DNA from: Ferrovibrio sp.
Lineage (GTDB): Bacteria; Pseudomonadota; Alphaproteobacteria; Ferrovibrionales; Ferrovibrionaceae
DNA: 32,028 bases
Reading direction: 5' to 3'
Assembly (NCBI RefSeq): GCF_029255545.1
Contig: NZ_JANLJJ010000022.1
Coordinates: forward strand, 1-32,028
Shown here: positions 1-9,614 of the stretch, in pieces
How positions within the stretch are numbered: the stretch's first letter is position 1
How the letters are laid out: each line of letters starts with the position of its first letter
Notes under the pieces: generated by a model
What the model was told of the DNA's origin: nothing
What the model saw: the letters and a program-made list of their open reading frames with translations, nothing else
Database searches by the model: none
Program-made: the position numbers and the translations under genes

Positions 1-44
1 GCCGCACCGTCGGTGCCGGCGTCGTCGCCAAGATCATCGCGTAA
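1..44 (+). CDS. tuf: Elongation factor Tu, C-terminal end (partial)
   Basis: Only the last 13 codons and the TAA stop are in the window. The readable tail RTVGAGVVAKIIA matches the conserved EF-Tu C-terminus. EF-Tu delivers aminoacyl-tRNA to the ribosomal A site as a GTP complex. Its position directly before rpsJ, with a gap of 29 bases, is the usual junction of the str and S10 clusters, which supports the call despite the short length. Confidence 0.9.
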   Translation, partial: RTVGAGVVAKIIA

Positions 45-73
45 GCGACGCCGTCTAGCTGGGACATAGGACC

Positions 74-382
<309 letters not shown>

Positions 383-395
383 GGGAAGCGAACCC

Positions 396-1079
396 ATGCG
401 GACCGGATTGGTTGCACGCAAGCTGGGGATGACCCGGCTGTTCACGGAGGATGGCACGCATGTGCCCGTCACCGTGCTGAAGGTGGACAACTGCCAGGTG
501 GTGGCGCAGCGCACCGAGGAGAAGGACGGCTATACCGCTCTTCAGCTCGGCGTCGAGGCGGCTAAGCCGAAGAATGTCACGAAGGCGCTGCGCGGGCATT
601 TCGCCAAGGCCAATGTCGAGCCGAAGCGCAAGCTCGTTGAGTTTCGCGTTCCGGCTGAGGCCCTGGTCGATGTCGGTGCCGAGCTGTCGGTCGAGCATTT
701 CGTCGTTGGCCAGTTTGTCGATGTGTCGGGTTCGACCATCGGTAAGGGTTTTGCCGGCGTCATGAAGCGCCATAACTTCCGCGGCCTGGAAGCGACGCAC
801 GGCGTTTCGATCAGCCACCGCAGCCACGGTTCGACTGGCCAGCGCCAGGATCCGGGCAAGGTGTTCAAGGGCAAGAAAATGGCCGGCCACATGGGCGACC
901 GGAACCGTACCCAGCAGAACCTGCAGGTGGTGCGTACGGATGCCGCTCGTGGCCTGATCATGCTCAAGGGCAGCGTTCCGGGCTCCGAGGGTCAGTATGT
1001 GGTCGTTCGCGACGCGGTGAAGAAACCGCGGGCGAAGGACCTCCCGATGCCGGCCGCCCTCAAGGCAGCCGAGAAGTAA
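396..1079 (+). CDS. rplC: 50S ribosomal protein L3
   Basis: L3 is an early-assembling large-subunit protein whose loop reaches toward the peptidyl transferase centre. The product is 227 residues. The start at [16 protein letters not shown] is chosen because it is the conserved N-terminus and follows a purine-rich AAGGGAAG element at 381-388. An in-frame ATG 33 bases upstream lies inside rpsJ and would add 11 non-conserved residues. The conserved motif [18 protein letters not shown], which surrounds the peptidyl transferase-facing loop, is visible. The C-terminus after [11 protein letters not shown] is a short Ala/Lys tail. Confidence 0.97.
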   Translation: MRTGLVARKLGMTRLFTEDGTHVPVTVLKVDNCQVVAQRTEEKDGYTALQLGVEAAKPKNVTKALRGHFAKANVEPKRKLVEFRVPAEALVDVGAELSVEHFVVGQFVDVSGSTIGKGFAGVMKRHNFRGLEATHGVSISHRSHGSTGQRQDPGKVFKGKKMAGHMGDRNRTQQNLQVVRTDAARGLIMLKGSVPGSEGQYVVVRDAVKKPRAKDLPMPAALKAAEK

Positions 1080-1091
1080 GGGTATAGGATC

Positions 1092-1724
1092 ATGGCCGAT
1101 ACCATTGAAATCGCGGTGACCACGCTGGAGAACAAGGCCTCGGGCAAGCTTACGCTGTCCAAGGATGTGTTCGGCCTGCCGCCGCGCGCCGACCTGCTGC
1201 AGCGTTACGTGATCTGGCAGCTTGCCAAGCGCCAGCAGGGCACCCACAAGACCAAAACCTATGGCGAGGTTGCCGGCTCGACCCGCAAGATCGTCAACCA
1301 GAAGGGCAGCGGCGGCGCCCGCCATGGTGGCATCCGCGCTCCGCAGTTCCGCGGTGGCGGTAAAGCGTTCGGCCCGGTGCCGCACAGCCATGCCATCGAT
1401 CTGCCGAAGAAGGTCCGCAAGCTCGCGCTGAAGACCGCGCTGTCGACCAAGCTGGCCGAGGGCAAGCTGAAGGTTGTCGACAATGCCGTTCTGCAGGTCG
1501 GCAAGACCAAGGAACTGGCCGGTAAGCTGAAGGGCCTGGGCCTGGAAAGCGCGCTGGTGATCGACGGCAAGACGCTGGACGAGAATTTCGCCCGCGCCGT
1601 CCGTTCGCTCCGTCATGTCGACGTGCTGCCGGAGCAGGGCGCCAACGTGTACGACATCCTGCGCCGCGACACCCTGGTTCTGACCAAAGCCGCGGTTGAG
1701 GCTCTGGAGGCTCGCCTGAAATGA
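1092..1724 (+). CDS. rplD: 50S ribosomal protein L4
   Basis: L4 lines the nascent-peptide exit tunnel and in gammaproteobacteria also represses the S10 operon. The product is 210 residues. The extended loop is recognisable from [20 protein letters not shown] (about residues 66-85), which reaches the tunnel constriction together with L22. It lies 12 bases after rplC, and its stop overlaps the start of rplW by 4 bases (ATGA), indicating translational coupling. No S10-type leader with an L4 target is visible in the window because rpsJ follows tuf closely. Confidence 0.97.
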   Translation: MADTIEIAVTTLENKASGKLTLSKDVFGLPPRADLLQRYVIWQLAKRQQGTHKTKTYGEVAGSTRKIVNQKGSGGARHGGIRAPQFRGGGKAFGPVPHSHAIDLPKKVRKLALKTALSTKLAEGKLKVVDNAVLQVGKTKELAGKLKGLGLESALVIDGKTLDENFARAVRSLRHVDVLPEQGANVYDILRRDTLVLTKAAVEALEARLK

Positions 1725-2014
1725 CCAACGTCAACCACTACGATGTGATCCTCGCGCCGGTGATCACCGAAAAGGCGACCCGTACTTCCGAGTACAACCA
1801 GGTCACCTTCAAGGTGCCGCTGACCGCCACCAAGCCGCAGATCAAGGCCGCCGTCGAGGCGCTGTTCAAGGTCAAGGTTAAGGCGGTCAATACCCTCCGC
1901 GCGAAGGGCAAGACCAAGATGTTTCGTGGCGAACCGGGCCAGCGCTCGGATTGGAAGAAGGCGATGATCACCCTCGCCGACGGCCACAAGATCGACGTGA
2001 CGACGGGGATCTAA
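1721..2014 (+). CDS. rplW: 50S ribosomal protein L23
   Basis: L23 sits at the tunnel exit and docks trigger factor and the signal recognition particle. The product is 97 residues, close to the usual 95-100. Family signatures are [20 protein letters not shown] near the N-terminus and [20 protein letters not shown] in the middle. The start codon overlaps the rplD stop by 4 bases, so ribosomes finishing rplD probably restart here. rplB follows after 4 bases. Confidence 0.97.
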   Translation: MTNVNHYDVILAPVITEKATRTSEYNQVTFKVPLTATKPQIKAAVEALFKVKVKAVNTLRAKGKTKMFRGEPGQRSDWKKAMITLADGHKIDVTTGI

Positions 2015-2018
2015 AGCC

Positions 2019-2855
2019 ATGGCGTTGAAGACTTACAAGCCGGTTACGCCGTCGACCCGCGGCCTCGTACTGATTGACCGTTCGCAGCTCCACAAGGGCC
2101 GCCCGGTCAAGGAGCTGACCGAGGGCCTGAAAAAGACGGGCGGTCGCAACCATTTCGGTCGCATCACCACCCGCCACATCGGCGGCGGCCACAAGCGCCG
2201 CTACCGCATGGTCGACTTCAAGCGCCGCAAGTTCGATATCGGCGCCACCGTCGAGCGGATCGAGTATGACCCGAACCGCACCGCGTTCATCGCGTTGCTG
2301 AAGTATGATGACGGCGAGCTGGCCTACATCCTGGCTCCGCAGCGCCTGAAGGCTGGTGACCGCGTGGTGGCCGGCGAGAAGGCCGACATCAAGCCGGGCA
2401 ATGCGATGCCGATGAAGTCGATCCCGGTCGGCACCATCATCCACAATGTCGAGCTGAAGCCCGGCAAGGGTGGCCAGATGGCCCGTTCGGCCGGCAGCTT
2501 CGTGCAACTGGTCGGCAAGGATCAGGGCATGGCCCTGGTGCGCCTGGCTTCGGGCGAGCAGCGTCTGGTGCAGGCCGAGTGCATGGCTACCATCGGCGCG
2601 GTGTCGAACCCCGACAACCAGAACACCAAGCTGGGCAAGGCCGGCCGCAAGCGTTGGCTGGGCATCCGCCCGACTGTCCGCGGTGTTGCCATGAACCCGA
2701 TCGACCACCCGCATGGTGGTGGTGAAGGTCGTACCTCGGGTGGTCGCCATCCGGTGACCCCGTGGGGCAAGAACACCAAGGGCAAGCGCACCCGCAACAA
2801 CAAGCGGACGCAGAAGATGATCCTGCGCCGCCGCCCGTCGGGCAAGCATAGCTGA
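2019..2855 (+). CDS. rplB: 50S ribosomal protein L2
   Basis: L2 is among the most conserved large-subunit proteins and is needed for subunit association and peptidyl transferase activity. The 278-residue length is typical. The hallmark [14 protein letters not shown] near residue 225, which includes the conserved histidine region close to the catalytic centre, is intact. The basic C-terminal tail ([16 protein letters not shown] type) contacts rRNA. It lies 4 bases after rplW and 19 bases before rpsS. Confidence 0.98.
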   Translation: MALKTYKPVTPSTRGLVLIDRSQLHKGRPVKELTEGLKKTGGRNHFGRITTRHIGGGHKRRYRMVDFKRRKFDIGATVERIEYDPNRTAFIALLKYDDGELAYILAPQRLKAGDRVVAGEKADIKPGNAMPMKSIPVGTIIHNVELKPGKGGQMARSAGSFVQLVGKDQGMALVRLASGEQRLVQAECMATIGAVSNPDNQNTKLGKAGRKRWLGIRPTVRGVAMNPIDHPHGGGEGRTSGGRHPVTPWGKNTKGKRTRNNKRTQKMILRRRPSGKHS

Positions 2856-2874
2856 TCGGGCTAGGAGGTAGATC

Positions 2875-3150
2875 GTGACACGTTCTGTCTGGAAAGGCCC
2901 GTTCGTTGACGGGTATCTGCTGAAGAAGGCCGACAAGGTTGCGTCGTCGGGCCGCAAGGAGGTCATCAAGACCTGGTCGCGGCGTTCGACGATCATGCCG
3001 CAGTTCGTCGGCCAGACCTTTGGCGTTCATAACGGCAACAAGTTCATCCCGGTTCTGGTGACCGAGGAAATGGTCGGGCACAAGTTTGGCGAATTCTCGC
3101 CGACCCGTACCTTTCATGGTCACACCGCTGACAAGAAGGCGAAGAAGTAA
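2875..3150 (+). CDS. rpsS: 30S ribosomal protein S19
   Basis: S19 pairs with S13 in the small-subunit head and contributes to a bridge to the large subunit. The product is 91 residues and begins [18 protein letters not shown], as expected. The start codon is GTG, preceded by a strong AGGAGGT ribosome binding site at 2863-2869 with a 5-base gap. The conserved [17 protein letters not shown] and the C-terminal [13 protein letters not shown] motifs are present. Confidence 0.97.
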   Translation: MTRSVWKGPFVDGYLLKKADKVASSGRKEVIKTWSRRSTIMPQFVGQTFGVHNGNKFIPVLVTEEMVGHKFGEFSPTRTFHGHTADKKAKK

Positions 3151-3152
3151 CC

Positions 3153-3617
3153 ATGGGCAAACAGGCGCGCGAATCCCGCCTCGGCGAGAACGAGGCCATG
3201 GCCGTGGGGCGTAACATCCGTGTTAGCCCGCGTAAGCTTGGCGTGGTGGCCGGTCTGATCCGCGGCAAGCGGGTCGAGGCTGCTCTTTCCGAGCTGACCT
3301 TCTCCAAGCGTCGCATCGCGCAGGACGTCCGCAAGGTCCTGCAGTCGGCGATCGCCAATGCCGAAAACAACCACCAGCTCGATGTCGACCGTCTGGTCGT
3401 TGCCGAAGCCAGCGTGGGCAAGGGTCTCGTGATGCGGCGCTTCCACGCCCGTGCGCGCGGCCGCGGCGCCAAGATCCTGAAGCCGTTCAGCCACCTGACC
3501 ATCGTGGTGCGCGAGCGCGAGGAAGAGAAGAAGGCTCCGGCCCAGCCTAAGGCGAAGGAAGCCAAATCGGCTCCGAAGTCGAAAAAGGCTGAAGTGCAGA
3601 GCGGGGAGCAGGCGTAA
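3153..3617 (+). CDS. rplV: 50S ribosomal protein L22
   Basis: L22 extends a beta hairpin into the exit tunnel opposite L4. The core is recognised by [20 protein letters not shown] and [20 protein letters not shown]. The start at [18 protein letters not shown] fits alphaproteobacterial L22 N-termini better than the internal ATG at codon 16. At 154 residues it is longer than the roughly 110 of E. coli. The extra length is a lysine/alanine/glutamate-rich C-terminal tail after about residue 118, probably disordered. The stop TAA shares one base with the rpsC start (TAATG). Confidence 0.96.
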   Translation: MGKQARESRLGENEAMAVGRNIRVSPRKLGVVAGLIRGKRVEAALSELTFSKRRIAQDVRKVLQSAIANAENNHQLDVDRLVVAEASVGKGLVMRRFHARARGRGAKILKPFSHLTIVVREREEEKKAPAQPKAKEAKSAPKSKKAEVQSGEQA

Positions 3618-4324
3618 TGGGTCAGAAAGTCAATCCGGTCGGGCTCCGTCTCGGCATCAACCGCACCTGGGATTCCCGCTGGTATGCTAGCGACAAGGAA
3701 TATGCCGGCCTGCTGCATGAGGATCTTAAGATCCGCAAGTATCTGGAGCAGCGCCTGGCCCAGGCCGGCGTGGCCCGCATCGTCATCGAGCGGCCGGCCA
3801 AGAAGGCCCGCATCACCATCCACTCGGCCCGTCCGGGCGTGGTGATCGGCAAGAAGGGCGCCGACATCGAGAAGCTGCGCTCCGACCTGGCCAAGATGAC
3901 CAAGTCGGAAGTGCACCTGAACATCGTCGAGATCCGCAAGCCGGAGCTGGACGCCAAGCTGGTGGCCGAGAATATCGCCCAGCAGCTGGAGCGCCGCGTG
4001 GCGTTCCGCCGCGCCATGAAGCGCGCCGTGCAGTCGGCGATGCGTCTGGGCGCCGGTGGCATCCGCATCAACTGCGGCGGCCGTCTCGGCGGCGCTGAAA
4101 TCGCCCGCGTCGAGTGGTATCGCGAAGGTCGCGTGCCGTTGCACACGCTGCGCGCCGATGTCGACTTCGCCCGTGCCACGGCGAAGACCGCCTACGGCTC
4201 CTGCGGTGTGAAGGTGTGGGTATTCAAGGGCGAAATCATGGCCCACGACCCGATGGCGCAGGACAAGCGCATGGCCGAGCAGGTCCAGGGCCACCAGGGC
4301 GGCCATCAGGGCCGCCAGGGCTGA
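3617..4324 (+). CDS. rpsC: 30S ribosomal protein S3
   Basis: S3 forms part of the mRNA entry channel and has mRNA helicase activity. The product is 235 residues. The N-terminal KH domain carries its GXXG loop in [14 protein letters not shown] (about residues 75-88). The C-terminal domain includes [20 protein letters not shown]. The last dozen residues are a His/Gln/Gly-rich tail ([12 protein letters not shown]) that looks like a small repeat expansion. The start overlaps the rplV stop by one base, suggesting coupled translation. Confidence 0.97.
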   Translation: MGQKVNPVGLRLGINRTWDSRWYASDKEYAGLLHEDLKIRKYLEQRLAQAGVARIVIERPAKKARITIHSARPGVVIGKKGADIEKLRSDLAKMTKSEVHLNIVEIRKPELDAKLVAENIAQQLERRVAFRRAMKRAVQSAMRLGAGGIRINCGGRLGGAEIARVEWYREGRVPLHTLRADVDFARATAKTAYGSCGVKVWVFKGEIMAHDPMAQDKRMAEQVQGHQGGHQGRQG

Positions 4325-4341
4325 GCCGGGAGTAACGAGAG

Positions 4342-4761
4342 ATGTTGCAACCGAAGCGTACCAAGTTCCGCAAGGCCTTTAAGGGCCGTATCAAGGGCGT
4401 CGCCAAGGGCGGTACCGATCTCAATTTCGGTGCTTTCGGCCTGAAGGCGATGGAGCCGGCGCGTGTCACCGCTCGCCAGATCGAGGCCTGCCGCCGCGCG
4501 ATCACCCGCCACATCAAGCGTCAGGGCCGCATGTGGATCCGCGTGTTCCCGGATGTGCCGGTGTCGAAGAAGCCGGCCGAAGTCCGCATGGGTTCGGGCA
4601 AGGGGTCGCCTGAATTGTGGGTCTGCCGGATCAAGCCGGGCCGCGTGATGTTCGAACTCGATGGCATTCCGGCCGCTCTGGCCAAGGAGGCCTTCCAGCT
4701 CGGCGCCGCCAAGCTGCCGATCCGCACCAAAGTCATCACCCGCCTGGGTGAGGGAGCGTAA
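4342..4761 (+). CDS. rplP: 50S ribosomal protein L16
   Basis: L16 binds near the A-site tRNA on the large subunit. The 139-residue length is slightly above the usual 136-138. The N-terminus [19 protein letters not shown] and the central [20 protein letters not shown] plus [12 protein letters not shown] are classic family signatures. A TAACGAGAG-type purine-rich element precedes the ATG. rpmC starts 3 bases after the stop, so the two are probably translated together. Confidence 0.97.
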   Translation: MLQPKRTKFRKAFKGRIKGVAKGGTDLNFGAFGLKAMEPARVTARQIEACRRAITRHIKRQGRMWIRVFPDVPVSKKPAEVRMGSGKGSPELWVCRIKPGRVMFELDGIPAALAKEAFQLGAAKLPIRTKVITRLGEGA

Positions 4762-4764
4762 GTC

Positions 4765-4965
4765 ATGAAGGCCAAGGACATGGTCGGCAAGACCAAGGAT
4801 GAGCTGACCACCAAGCTCGTCGATCTGAAGAAGGAGCAGTTCAACCTGCGCTTCCAGAAGGCGACCGGTCAGTTGGAGAACACCGCGCGCGTCACTCAGG
4901 TGCGTCGCGACATCGCCCGTGTGCGCACCGCCCTGCACAAGCAGGTCGGCGGCAAGCAGGCGTAA
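4765..4965 (+). CDS. rpmC: 50S ribosomal protein L29
   Basis: L29 is a small two-helix protein next to L23 at the tunnel exit. The 66 residues match the family. The segment [26 protein letters not shown] is the diagnostic helical hairpin. It lies 3 bases after rplP and 10 bases before the chosen rpsQ start. Nothing unusual is seen. Confidence 0.96.
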   Translation: MKAKDMVGKTKDELTTKLVDLKKEQFNLRFQKATGQLENTARVTQVRRDIARVRTALHKQVGGKQA

Positions 4966-4975
4966 GGAGAGAAAG

Positions 4976-5212
4976 ATGCCGAAGCGCGTATTGCAGGGCG
5001 TCGTGGTGAGCAACAAGGGCAACAAGACCGTCGTCGTCAAGGTCGAGCGGCGGATCATGGATCCCGTTTACAAGAAGTTCATCCGTCGTTCGAAGAATTA
5101 CCACGCCCACGACGAGAACAATTCCCGTAAGGAGGGTGAGGTTGTGTGGATTCAGGAGTCGAAACCCATCTCCAAGCTGAAGCGGTGGGTTGTCGTCGAG
5201 AACGCCTCCTGA
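4976..5212 (+). CDS. rpsQ: 30S ribosomal protein S17
   Basis: S17 binds 16S rRNA in the body of the small subunit. The start at [20 protein letters not shown] gives 78 residues, the family length, and follows AAGGAGAG at 4964-4971. A longer open frame begins inside rpmC, but its first 19 residues are not S17-like. The conserved [20 protein letters not shown] and [20 protein letters not shown] segments are intact. rplN follows after 35 bases, one of the longer gaps in this cluster. Confidence 0.96.
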   Translation: MPKRVLQGVVVSNKGNKTVVVKVERRIMDPVYKKFIRRSKNYHAHDENNSRKEGEVVWIQESKPISKLKRWVVVENAS

Positions 5213-5247
5213 AGCCGCACCAAGATAGTTAGCGAGGTACAGGTCCA

Positions 5248-5616
5248 ATGATCCAGGTGGAAACCAATCTCGACGTCGCCGATAATTCAGGCGCGCGCCG
5301 AGTCCAGTGCATCAAGGTGCTGGGCGGTTCGAAGCGCAAGACCGCACAGGTCGGCGACATCATCGTCGTGTCCGTCAAGGACGCCATTCCGCGCGGTCGC
5401 GTGAAGAAGGGTGACGTGCATCGCGCCGTCATCGTTCGCACCGCCAAGGAGATCCGTCGCCCCGATGGCAGCGCGATCCGTTTCGACCGCAATGCCGCGG
5501 TCCTCATCAACAAGCAGCAGGAACCGATCGGCACCCGCATTTTCGGCCCGGTGACCCGTGAGCTGCGTGGCAAAGGCCACATGAAGATCATTTCGCTGGC
5601 GCCGGAGGTGCTCTGA
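5248..5616 (+). CDS. rplN: 50S ribosomal protein L14
   Basis: L14 contributes to intersubunit bridges with 16S rRNA. The 122-residue length is exactly the family norm. [20 protein letters not shown] at the start and the C-terminal [24 protein letters not shown] are diagnostic. It begins the classical spc half of the cluster, but the 35-base gap after rpsQ shows no promoter that I can support. rplX follows after 3 bases. Confidence 0.98.
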   Translation: MIQVETNLDVADNSGARRVQCIKVLGGSKRKTAQVGDIIVVSVKDAIPRGRVKKGDVHRAVIVRTAKEIRRPDGSAIRFDRNAAVLINKQQEPIGTRIFGPVTRELRGKGHMKIISLAPEVL

Positions 5617-5619
5617 GCC

Positions 5620-5943
5620 ATGGCCGAGAAGCTGAAAATCAAGAAGGGCGACAAGGTCGTTGTCGTCACCGGCCGCTCCAAGGGCGTGACCGGTGAGGTG
5701 ATGAGCGTCAATCGCGTCACTGACCGTGTCGTCGTCGCCGGCGCCAACAAGGTGACCAAGCATGTCAAGCCGAGCCGCACCGCGGCTGGTGGCATCGAGG
5801 AACGCGAAGCCGGCCTGCATATTTCCAACGTGATGCATGCCGACCCGAAGGATGGCAAGCCGACCCGCGTTGGCGTGAAAACCCTCGATGACGGCCGCCG
5901 CGTGCGCTTTGCCAAGCGCTCTGGCGAAGTCATCGATCGCTGA
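5620..5943 (+). CDS. rplX: 50S ribosomal protein L24
   Basis: L24 is one of the two assembly-initiating large-subunit proteins. The product is 107 residues. An N-terminal KOW motif is visible as [20 protein letters not shown] (residues 4-23), followed by [22 protein letters not shown]. The stop codon TGA shares a base with a downstream ATG (TGATG), but the more likely rplE start is 12 bases further on. Confidence 0.97.
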   Translation: MAEKLKIKKGDKVVVVTGRSKGVTGEVMSVNRVTDRVVVAGANKVTKHVKPSRTAAGGIEEREAGLHISNVMHADPKDGKPTRVGVKTLDDGRRVRFAKRSGEVIDR

Positions 5944-5944
5944 T

Positions 5945-5949
5945 GGAGG
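5945..5949 (+). promoter_or_regulatory. Ribosome binding site deciding the rplE start
   Basis: GGAGG lies 5 bases before the ATG at 5955. The alternative ATG at 5943 overlaps the rplX stop and has no such element at a workable distance. This favours the 5955 start. Confidence 0.6.
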
Positions 5950-5954
5950 CTGAG

Positions 5955-6500
5955 ATGGCCAATCCGCGCATGAAAGACATGTACGAGAACCAGGTTCGCA
6001 AGCAGCTGATCGAGAAGTTCGGCTACAAGAACCCGATGGAAGTGCCGAAGATCGACAAGATCGTCGTCAACATGGGCGTCGGCGAAGCCGCCCAGGACTC
6101 CAAGAAGGTGCAGGCCGCCGCCACCGAGCTGGCCGCCATCACCGGCCAGAAGCCGGTGCTGACCAAGGCCCGCAAGGCGATCGCCAACTTCAAGCTGCGC
6201 GAAGGCCAGGCGGTTGGCTGCAAGGTCACCCTGCGCCGCGAGCACATGTACGAGTTCCTGGATCGCCTGATCAACATCGCGCTGCCACGCGTCCGCGACT
6301 TCCGCGGCGTGAACGGCAAGAGCTTTGACGGTCGCGGCAACTACGCGCTCGGCCTGAAAGAACAGCTGATCTTCCCGGAGATCAATTACGACAAGGTCGA
6401 TGCCACGCGCGGCATGGACATCATCATCTGCACCACGGCGAAGACGGACGAGGAAGCCAAGGCCCTGCTGGCCGGTTTCCGCATGCCGTTCACGAACTGA
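5955..6500 (+). CDS. rplE: 50S ribosomal protein L5
   Basis: L5 binds 5S rRNA and contacts the P-site tRNA. From the ATG at 5955 it is 181 residues. An ATG at 5943 would add only four residues (MEAE) and lacks a Shine-Dalgarno. Family motifs are [20 protein letters not shown] near the N-terminus, [15 protein letters not shown] in the middle and [19 protein letters not shown]. The C-terminal [15 protein letters not shown] is typical. rpsN follows after 20 bases. Confidence 0.96.
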   Translation: MANPRMKDMYENQVRKQLIEKFGYKNPMEVPKIDKIVVNMGVGEAAQDSKKVQAAATELAAITGQKPVLTKARKAIANFKLREGQAVGCKVTLRREHMYEFLDRLINIALPRVRDFRGVNGKSFDGRGNYALGLKEQLIFPEINYDKVDATRGMDIIICTTAKTDEEAKALLAGFRMPFTN

Positions 6501-6520
6501 GCCGAGAAGGGACTGCTGAT

Positions 6521-6826
6521 ATGGCAAAGACGAGTTCCGTCGAGAAAAACGAGCGCCGCCGCAGGATGTCGGCGCAGTACGCGGCCAAGCGCGCCAAGCT
6601 CAAGGCCACGATCAAAAACAAGAACGTCACCCCGGAAGAGCGTTTCGAGGCGGCCCTCAAGCTGGCCGAACTGCCGCGCAACTCCGCGAAGATCCGCGTG
6701 CGTAACCGCTGCGAACTGACCGGCCGCCCGCGCGGCACCTATCGCAAGCTGAAACTGTCGCGCAACATGCTGCGTGAACTGGCCTCGAGCGGCCAGATCC
6801 CCGGCATGGTCAAGTCGAGCTGGTAA
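6521..6826 (+). CDS. rpsN: 30S ribosomal protein S14 (zinc-free form)
   Basis: S14 is a late-assembling protein of the 30S head. The product is 101 residues, the long form. [20 protein letters not shown] identifies the family. Only one cysteine is present, so this is the zinc-independent C-minus type rather than the short four-cysteine form. It sits between rplE and rpsH as in most spc clusters, 13 bases before rpsH. Confidence 0.97.
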   Translation: MAKTSSVEKNERRRRMSAQYAAKRAKLKATIKNKNVTPEERFEAALKLAELPRNSAKIRVRNRCELTGRPRGTYRKLKLSRNMLRELASSGQIPGMVKSSW

Positions 6827-6839
6827 GGAGAGCAGACAC

Positions 6840-7235
6840 ATGGCTCTGACCGATCCCCTGGGCGATCTGCTGGCCCGTATCCGTAACGGCCAGCAGGCGG
6901 GCAAGGCGTCCATCGCTTCCCCGGCCTCGAAGCTGCGTATGAACGTGCTCGAGGTGCTGAAGAAAGAAGGCTATATCCGCGGCTACGAGCTGCAGGAGGA
7001 TGGCAACAAGCGCAACCTGCGCATCGAACTGAAGTATTACGAGGGCGAGCCGGTGATCAAGGCGATCGACCGCGTCTCGAAGCCTGGCCGCCGTGTCTAT
7101 TCGGCGATCAAGGACCTCGGCAAGGTTCGTGGCGGTCTCGGGATCTCGATCCTGTCGACCCCGCGCGGTGTGATGTCCGATGTCGAGGCCCGCGCTGCCA
7201 ATGTTGGCGGCGAAGTCCTCTGCCGCGTGTTCTAA
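6840..7235 (+). CDS. rpsH: 30S ribosomal protein S8
   Basis: S8 is a primary 16S rRNA-binding protein and in E. coli feeds back on spc operon translation. The start at [19 protein letters not shown] gives 131 residues, the usual length, with a TAAGGAGAG element at 6825-6833. A longer frame opens inside rpsN and is rejected. The C-terminal [13 protein letters not shown] motif is diagnostic. I did not identify an S8-binding mRNA mimic in the flanking sequence. Confidence 0.97.
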   Translation: MALTDPLGDLLARIRNGQQAGKASIASPASKLRMNVLEVLKKEGYIRGYELQEDGNKRNLRIELKYYEGEPVIKAIDRVSKPGRRVYSAIKDLGKVRGGLGISILSTPRGVMSDVEARAANVGGEVLCRVF

Positions 7236-7246
7236 GGAGTCTGACC

Positions 7247-7780
7247 ATGTCGCGTATCGGCAAGCATCCGGTTCCGGTGCCGCAGGGCGTGCAGGTCCAG
7301 TTGGCCGGCCAGACCCTGACCGCCAAGGGCCCGAAGGGCGAGCTCAAGCTCACCGTCGTCGAAGACCTCGATGTCACGCTGGCGGACGGCAAGATCACCG
7401 TCAAGCCGCGTCAGCCCACTCGTCGCGCCCGCTCCATGTGGGGCATGCAGCGCACGCTGGTGAGCAACCTGGTGAAGGGCGTCAAGGACGGCTACACCCG
7501 TGAGCTCGACATCAATGGCGTCGGCCTTCGTGCGGCGATGCAGGGCAAGAACCTGCAGCTGAACATGGGCTTCAGCCATGAAGTGATCTACCCGATCCCT
7601 GCGGGCATCGAGATCAAGGTGGAAAAGCCCACCTCGATCAAGATCTCGGGCGCGGATAAGCATCTCGTCGGCCAGGTCGCAGCGGAAATCCGCGCGGTCA
7701 AGCCGCCTGAGCCTTACAAGGGCAAGGGCATCAAGTATTCAGACGAGACCATCCTGCGCAAGGAAGGCAAGAAGAAGTAA
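7247..7780 (+). CDS. rplF: 50S ribosomal protein L6
   Basis: L6 lies near the sarcin-ricin loop and supports factor binding. The 177 residues match the family. [17 protein letters not shown] starts the protein. The C-terminal signature [15 protein letters not shown] is intact and is followed by a lysine tail. It follows rpsH by 11 bases with a TAAGGAGTCTG ribosome binding site. Confidence 0.98.
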   Translation: MSRIGKHPVPVPQGVQVQLAGQTLTAKGPKGELKLTVVEDLDVTLADGKITVKPRQPTRRARSMWGMQRTLVSNLVKGVKDGYTRELDINGVGLRAAMQGKNLQLNMGFSHEVIYPIPAGIEIKVEKPTSIKISGADKHLVGQVAAEIRAVKPPEPYKGKGIKYSDETILRKEGKKK

Positions 7781-7791
7781 GGAATGCCGCT

Positions 7792-8163
7792 ATGAGCATG
7801 AAGACTCGCCTGAACGCTCTCAACGAGCGCCGCAAGCAGCGGAACCGCACCAAGATCGTCGCCGCGGCCCATGGCCGCCCGCGTCTGAGCGTGCATCGTT
7901 CCTCGCGCTACATCTACGCGCAGGTCATCGACGATCTGAAGGGCGTGACGGTTGTTGCGGCCTCGTCGCTGGAACCTGGCCTGCGCGGCTCGCTGAAGAC
8001 CGGTGCCGACAGCAAGGCGGCCTCGGAGGTTGGCAAGCTGATCGCCGAACGCGCCAAGGCGGCCGGCATCACTGATGTCACTTTCGACCGCGGTGCCTAT
8101 CTCTATCACGGGCGCGTCAAGGCGCTCGCCGAGGCGGCTCGCGAAGCTGGCCTGAATTTCTAA
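7792..8163 (+). CDS. rplR: 50S ribosomal protein L18
   Basis: L18 binds 5S rRNA with L5 and L25. The product is 123 residues. [20 protein letters not shown] is the family signature, and the C-terminal [20 protein letters not shown] is conserved. Two ATG codons six bases apart could serve as start (7792 or 7798). The first is better placed relative to AAGGA at 7779-7783. Confidence 0.97.
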   Translation: MSMKTRLNALNERRKQRNRTKIVAAAHGRPRLSVHRSSRYIYAQVIDDLKGVTVVAASSLEPGLRGSLKTGADSKAASEVGKLIAERAKAAGITDVTFDRGAYLYHGRVKALAEAAREAGLNF

Positions 8164-8179
8164 GAAAGGTTTGGGTACT

Positions 8180-8755
8180 ATGGCTGTTACTCAACGGGGT
8201 GAACGGAGCGAGCGGGACCGCGGCGAGCGTGGCGGTGATCGTGAGCGCGGCGACAACGAACTCGTCGACAAGCTGGTCAGCATCAATCGCGTTGCCAAGG
8301 TGGTGAAGGGCGGTCGTCGCTTCGGTTTTGCCGCCCTGGTCGTGATTGGCGATCAGAAGGGCCGCGTCGGCTACGGTTCGGGCAAGGCGCGTGAAGTGCC
8401 GGAAGCGATCCGCAAGGCGACCGAGCATGCCAAGCGCAACATGATCCGCGTCAACCTGCGAGAAGGCCGCACGCTACATCACGACATCGAGGGCCGTCAT
8501 GGCGCCGGCAAGGTCGTGCTGCGCGCGGCACCTCCGGGCACCGGCATCATCGCCGGCGGTCCGATGCGCGCGGTATTCGAGACGCTTGGCGTCGCCGACG
8601 TGGTGACCAAGTCGCTTGGCACCTCGAATCCGCATAACATGGTGAAGGCGACCTTCGAGGCGCTGAAGCAGCTCAACGCGCCCCGCCATATCGCGGCGAA
8701 GCGCGGCAAGAAGGTGGCCGATATTCTCGGTCGCCGCCCCGAGACTGAGGAGTAA
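8180..8755 (+). CDS. rpsE: 30S ribosomal protein S5
   Basis: S5 shapes the mRNA entry tunnel and affects decoding accuracy. The ATG at 8180 gives 191 residues and lies 10 bases after GAAAGG. A TTG three codons upstream is possible but less likely. The N-terminus is a highly charged Arg/Glu/Asp-rich stretch (about residues 6-27) preceding the conserved [20 protein letters not shown]. The central [18 protein letters not shown] and [17 protein letters not shown] motifs are typical. Confidence 0.97.
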   Translation: MAVTQRGERSERDRGERGGDRERGDNELVDKLVSINRVAKVVKGGRRFGFAALVVIGDQKGRVGYGSGKAREVPEAIRKATEHAKRNMIRVNLREGRTLHHDIEGRHGAGKVVLRAAPPGTGIIAGGPMRAVFETLGVADVVTKSLGTSNPHNMVKATFEALKQLNAPRHIAAKRGKKVADILGRRPETEE

Positions 8756-8760
8756 GGCTT

Positions 8761-8964
8761 ATGGCGAAGGCGAAAGCTGCGGCTGCCGGCAAGACCGTGA
8801 AGGTCACCTGGATCCGGTCGGCCAACAAGCGTACTGCCGATCAGCAGGGCACGCTGGTCGGTCTGGGCCTGCGCAAGCTGCATCAGACCCGCGAACTGGA
8901 GGATACCCCCTCGGTTCGTGGCATGATTGCCAAAGTGCAGCACCTGGTGCAGGTCGAAGGCTAA
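8761..8964 (+). CDS. rpmD: 50S ribosomal protein L30
   Basis: L30 is a small large-subunit protein. The 67 residues include [20 protein letters not shown] and [20 protein letters not shown], which are diagnostic, with a short Ala/Lys extension before residue 12. It lies 5 bases after rpsE. A 51-base gap with a small hairpin separates it from rplO. Confidence 0.96.
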   Translation: MAKAKAAAAGKTVKVTWIRSANKRTADQQGTLVGLGLRKLHQTRELEDTPSVRGMIAKVQHLVQVEG

Positions 8965-8973
8965 GGATTAAGC

Positions 8974-8995
8974 GGCCGGCATTTTTTTACCGGCC
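8974..8995 (+). other. Hairpin with T-rich loop between rpmD and rplO
   Basis: GGCCGG at 8974-8979 pairs with CCGGCC at 8990-8995 around a 10-base loop that contains seven consecutive T. A classical terminator has its T tract after the stem, and here it lies in the loop, so termination is not expected. It could mark a processing site or influence rplO translation, but no function is shown. Confidence 0.4.
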
Positions 8996-9015
8996 CGAGC
9001 GGAAGGGTTAGCAAC

Positions 9016-9531
9016 ATGCGTCTCAATCAGATCGCCGACAATCCGGGCGCCCGCAAGGATCGTATGCGCGTCGGCCGTGGCATCGGCTCCGGCAAGGGCA
9101 AGACCTCGGGCCGTGGCGTCAAGGGCCAGAAGGCGCGCACCGGCGTCAGCATCAACGGTTTCGAAGGCGGCCAGACCCCGATTTACCGCCGGTTGCCGAA
9201 GCGTGGGTTCAATCCGCTGAACCCGGTCTCCTACGAGACCGTCAACATCGGCCGCCTGCAGGCAGCGATCGAGAAGAAGAAGATCGATGCCGCTCAGCCG
9301 ATCGACGAGGCGATGCTGAAGGCTGCGGGCCTGTGCTCGCGCAAGGCTGGCGGCGTTCGCCTGCTTGGTACCGGTGAGCTGAAGGCCAAGGTGACCATCA
9401 CGGTCAGCGGCGCCTCGGCCACGGCGAAGGCGGCGGTCGAGAAGGCCGGCGGCAGCATCACCGTGCTGGTCGCGCCGAAGGCCGAAGCTGAGCCGAAGGC
9501 CGAAAAGAAGGCCAAGGGCAAGAAGAAGTAA
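9016..9531 (+). CDS. rplO: 50S ribosomal protein L15
   Basis: L15 is a late-assembling large-subunit protein. The 171 residues are a little longer than the usual 145-160 because of a Glu/Lys-rich tail after about residue 153. [20 protein letters not shown], the glycine-rich [15 protein letters not shown] and the [17 protein letters not shown] motif are all present. A GGAAGGG element precedes the start. A GC-rich hairpin separates this gene from secY. Confidence 0.97.
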   Translation: MRLNQIADNPGARKDRMRVGRGIGSGKGKTSGRGVKGQKARTGVSINGFEGGQTPIYRRLPKRGFNPLNPVSYETVNIGRLQAAIEKKKIDAAQPIDEAMLKAAGLCSRKAGGVRLLGTGELKAKVTITVSGASATAKAAVEKAGGSITVLVAPKAEAEPKAEKKAKGKKK

Positions 9532-9548
9532 GACCCACGGGTCGATTG

Positions 9549-9577
9549 CGACGGGGCGCAAGGCCCCGTCGTTCTTA
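9549..9577 (+). terminator. Possible attenuator or terminator between rplO and secY
   Basis: CGACGGGGC at 9549-9557 pairs perfectly with GCCCCGTCG at 9563-9571 around a GCAAG loop. It is followed by TTCTTA, a broken T tract. The stem is strong but the tail is weak, so partial termination that lowers secY relative to ribosomal proteins is the more likely outcome. It lies 38 bases before the secY start. Confidence 0.55.
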
Positions 9578-9614
9578 TTGTAAGTTCACGCGGTCGGATT
9601 TTTAGGGCTCGGAT

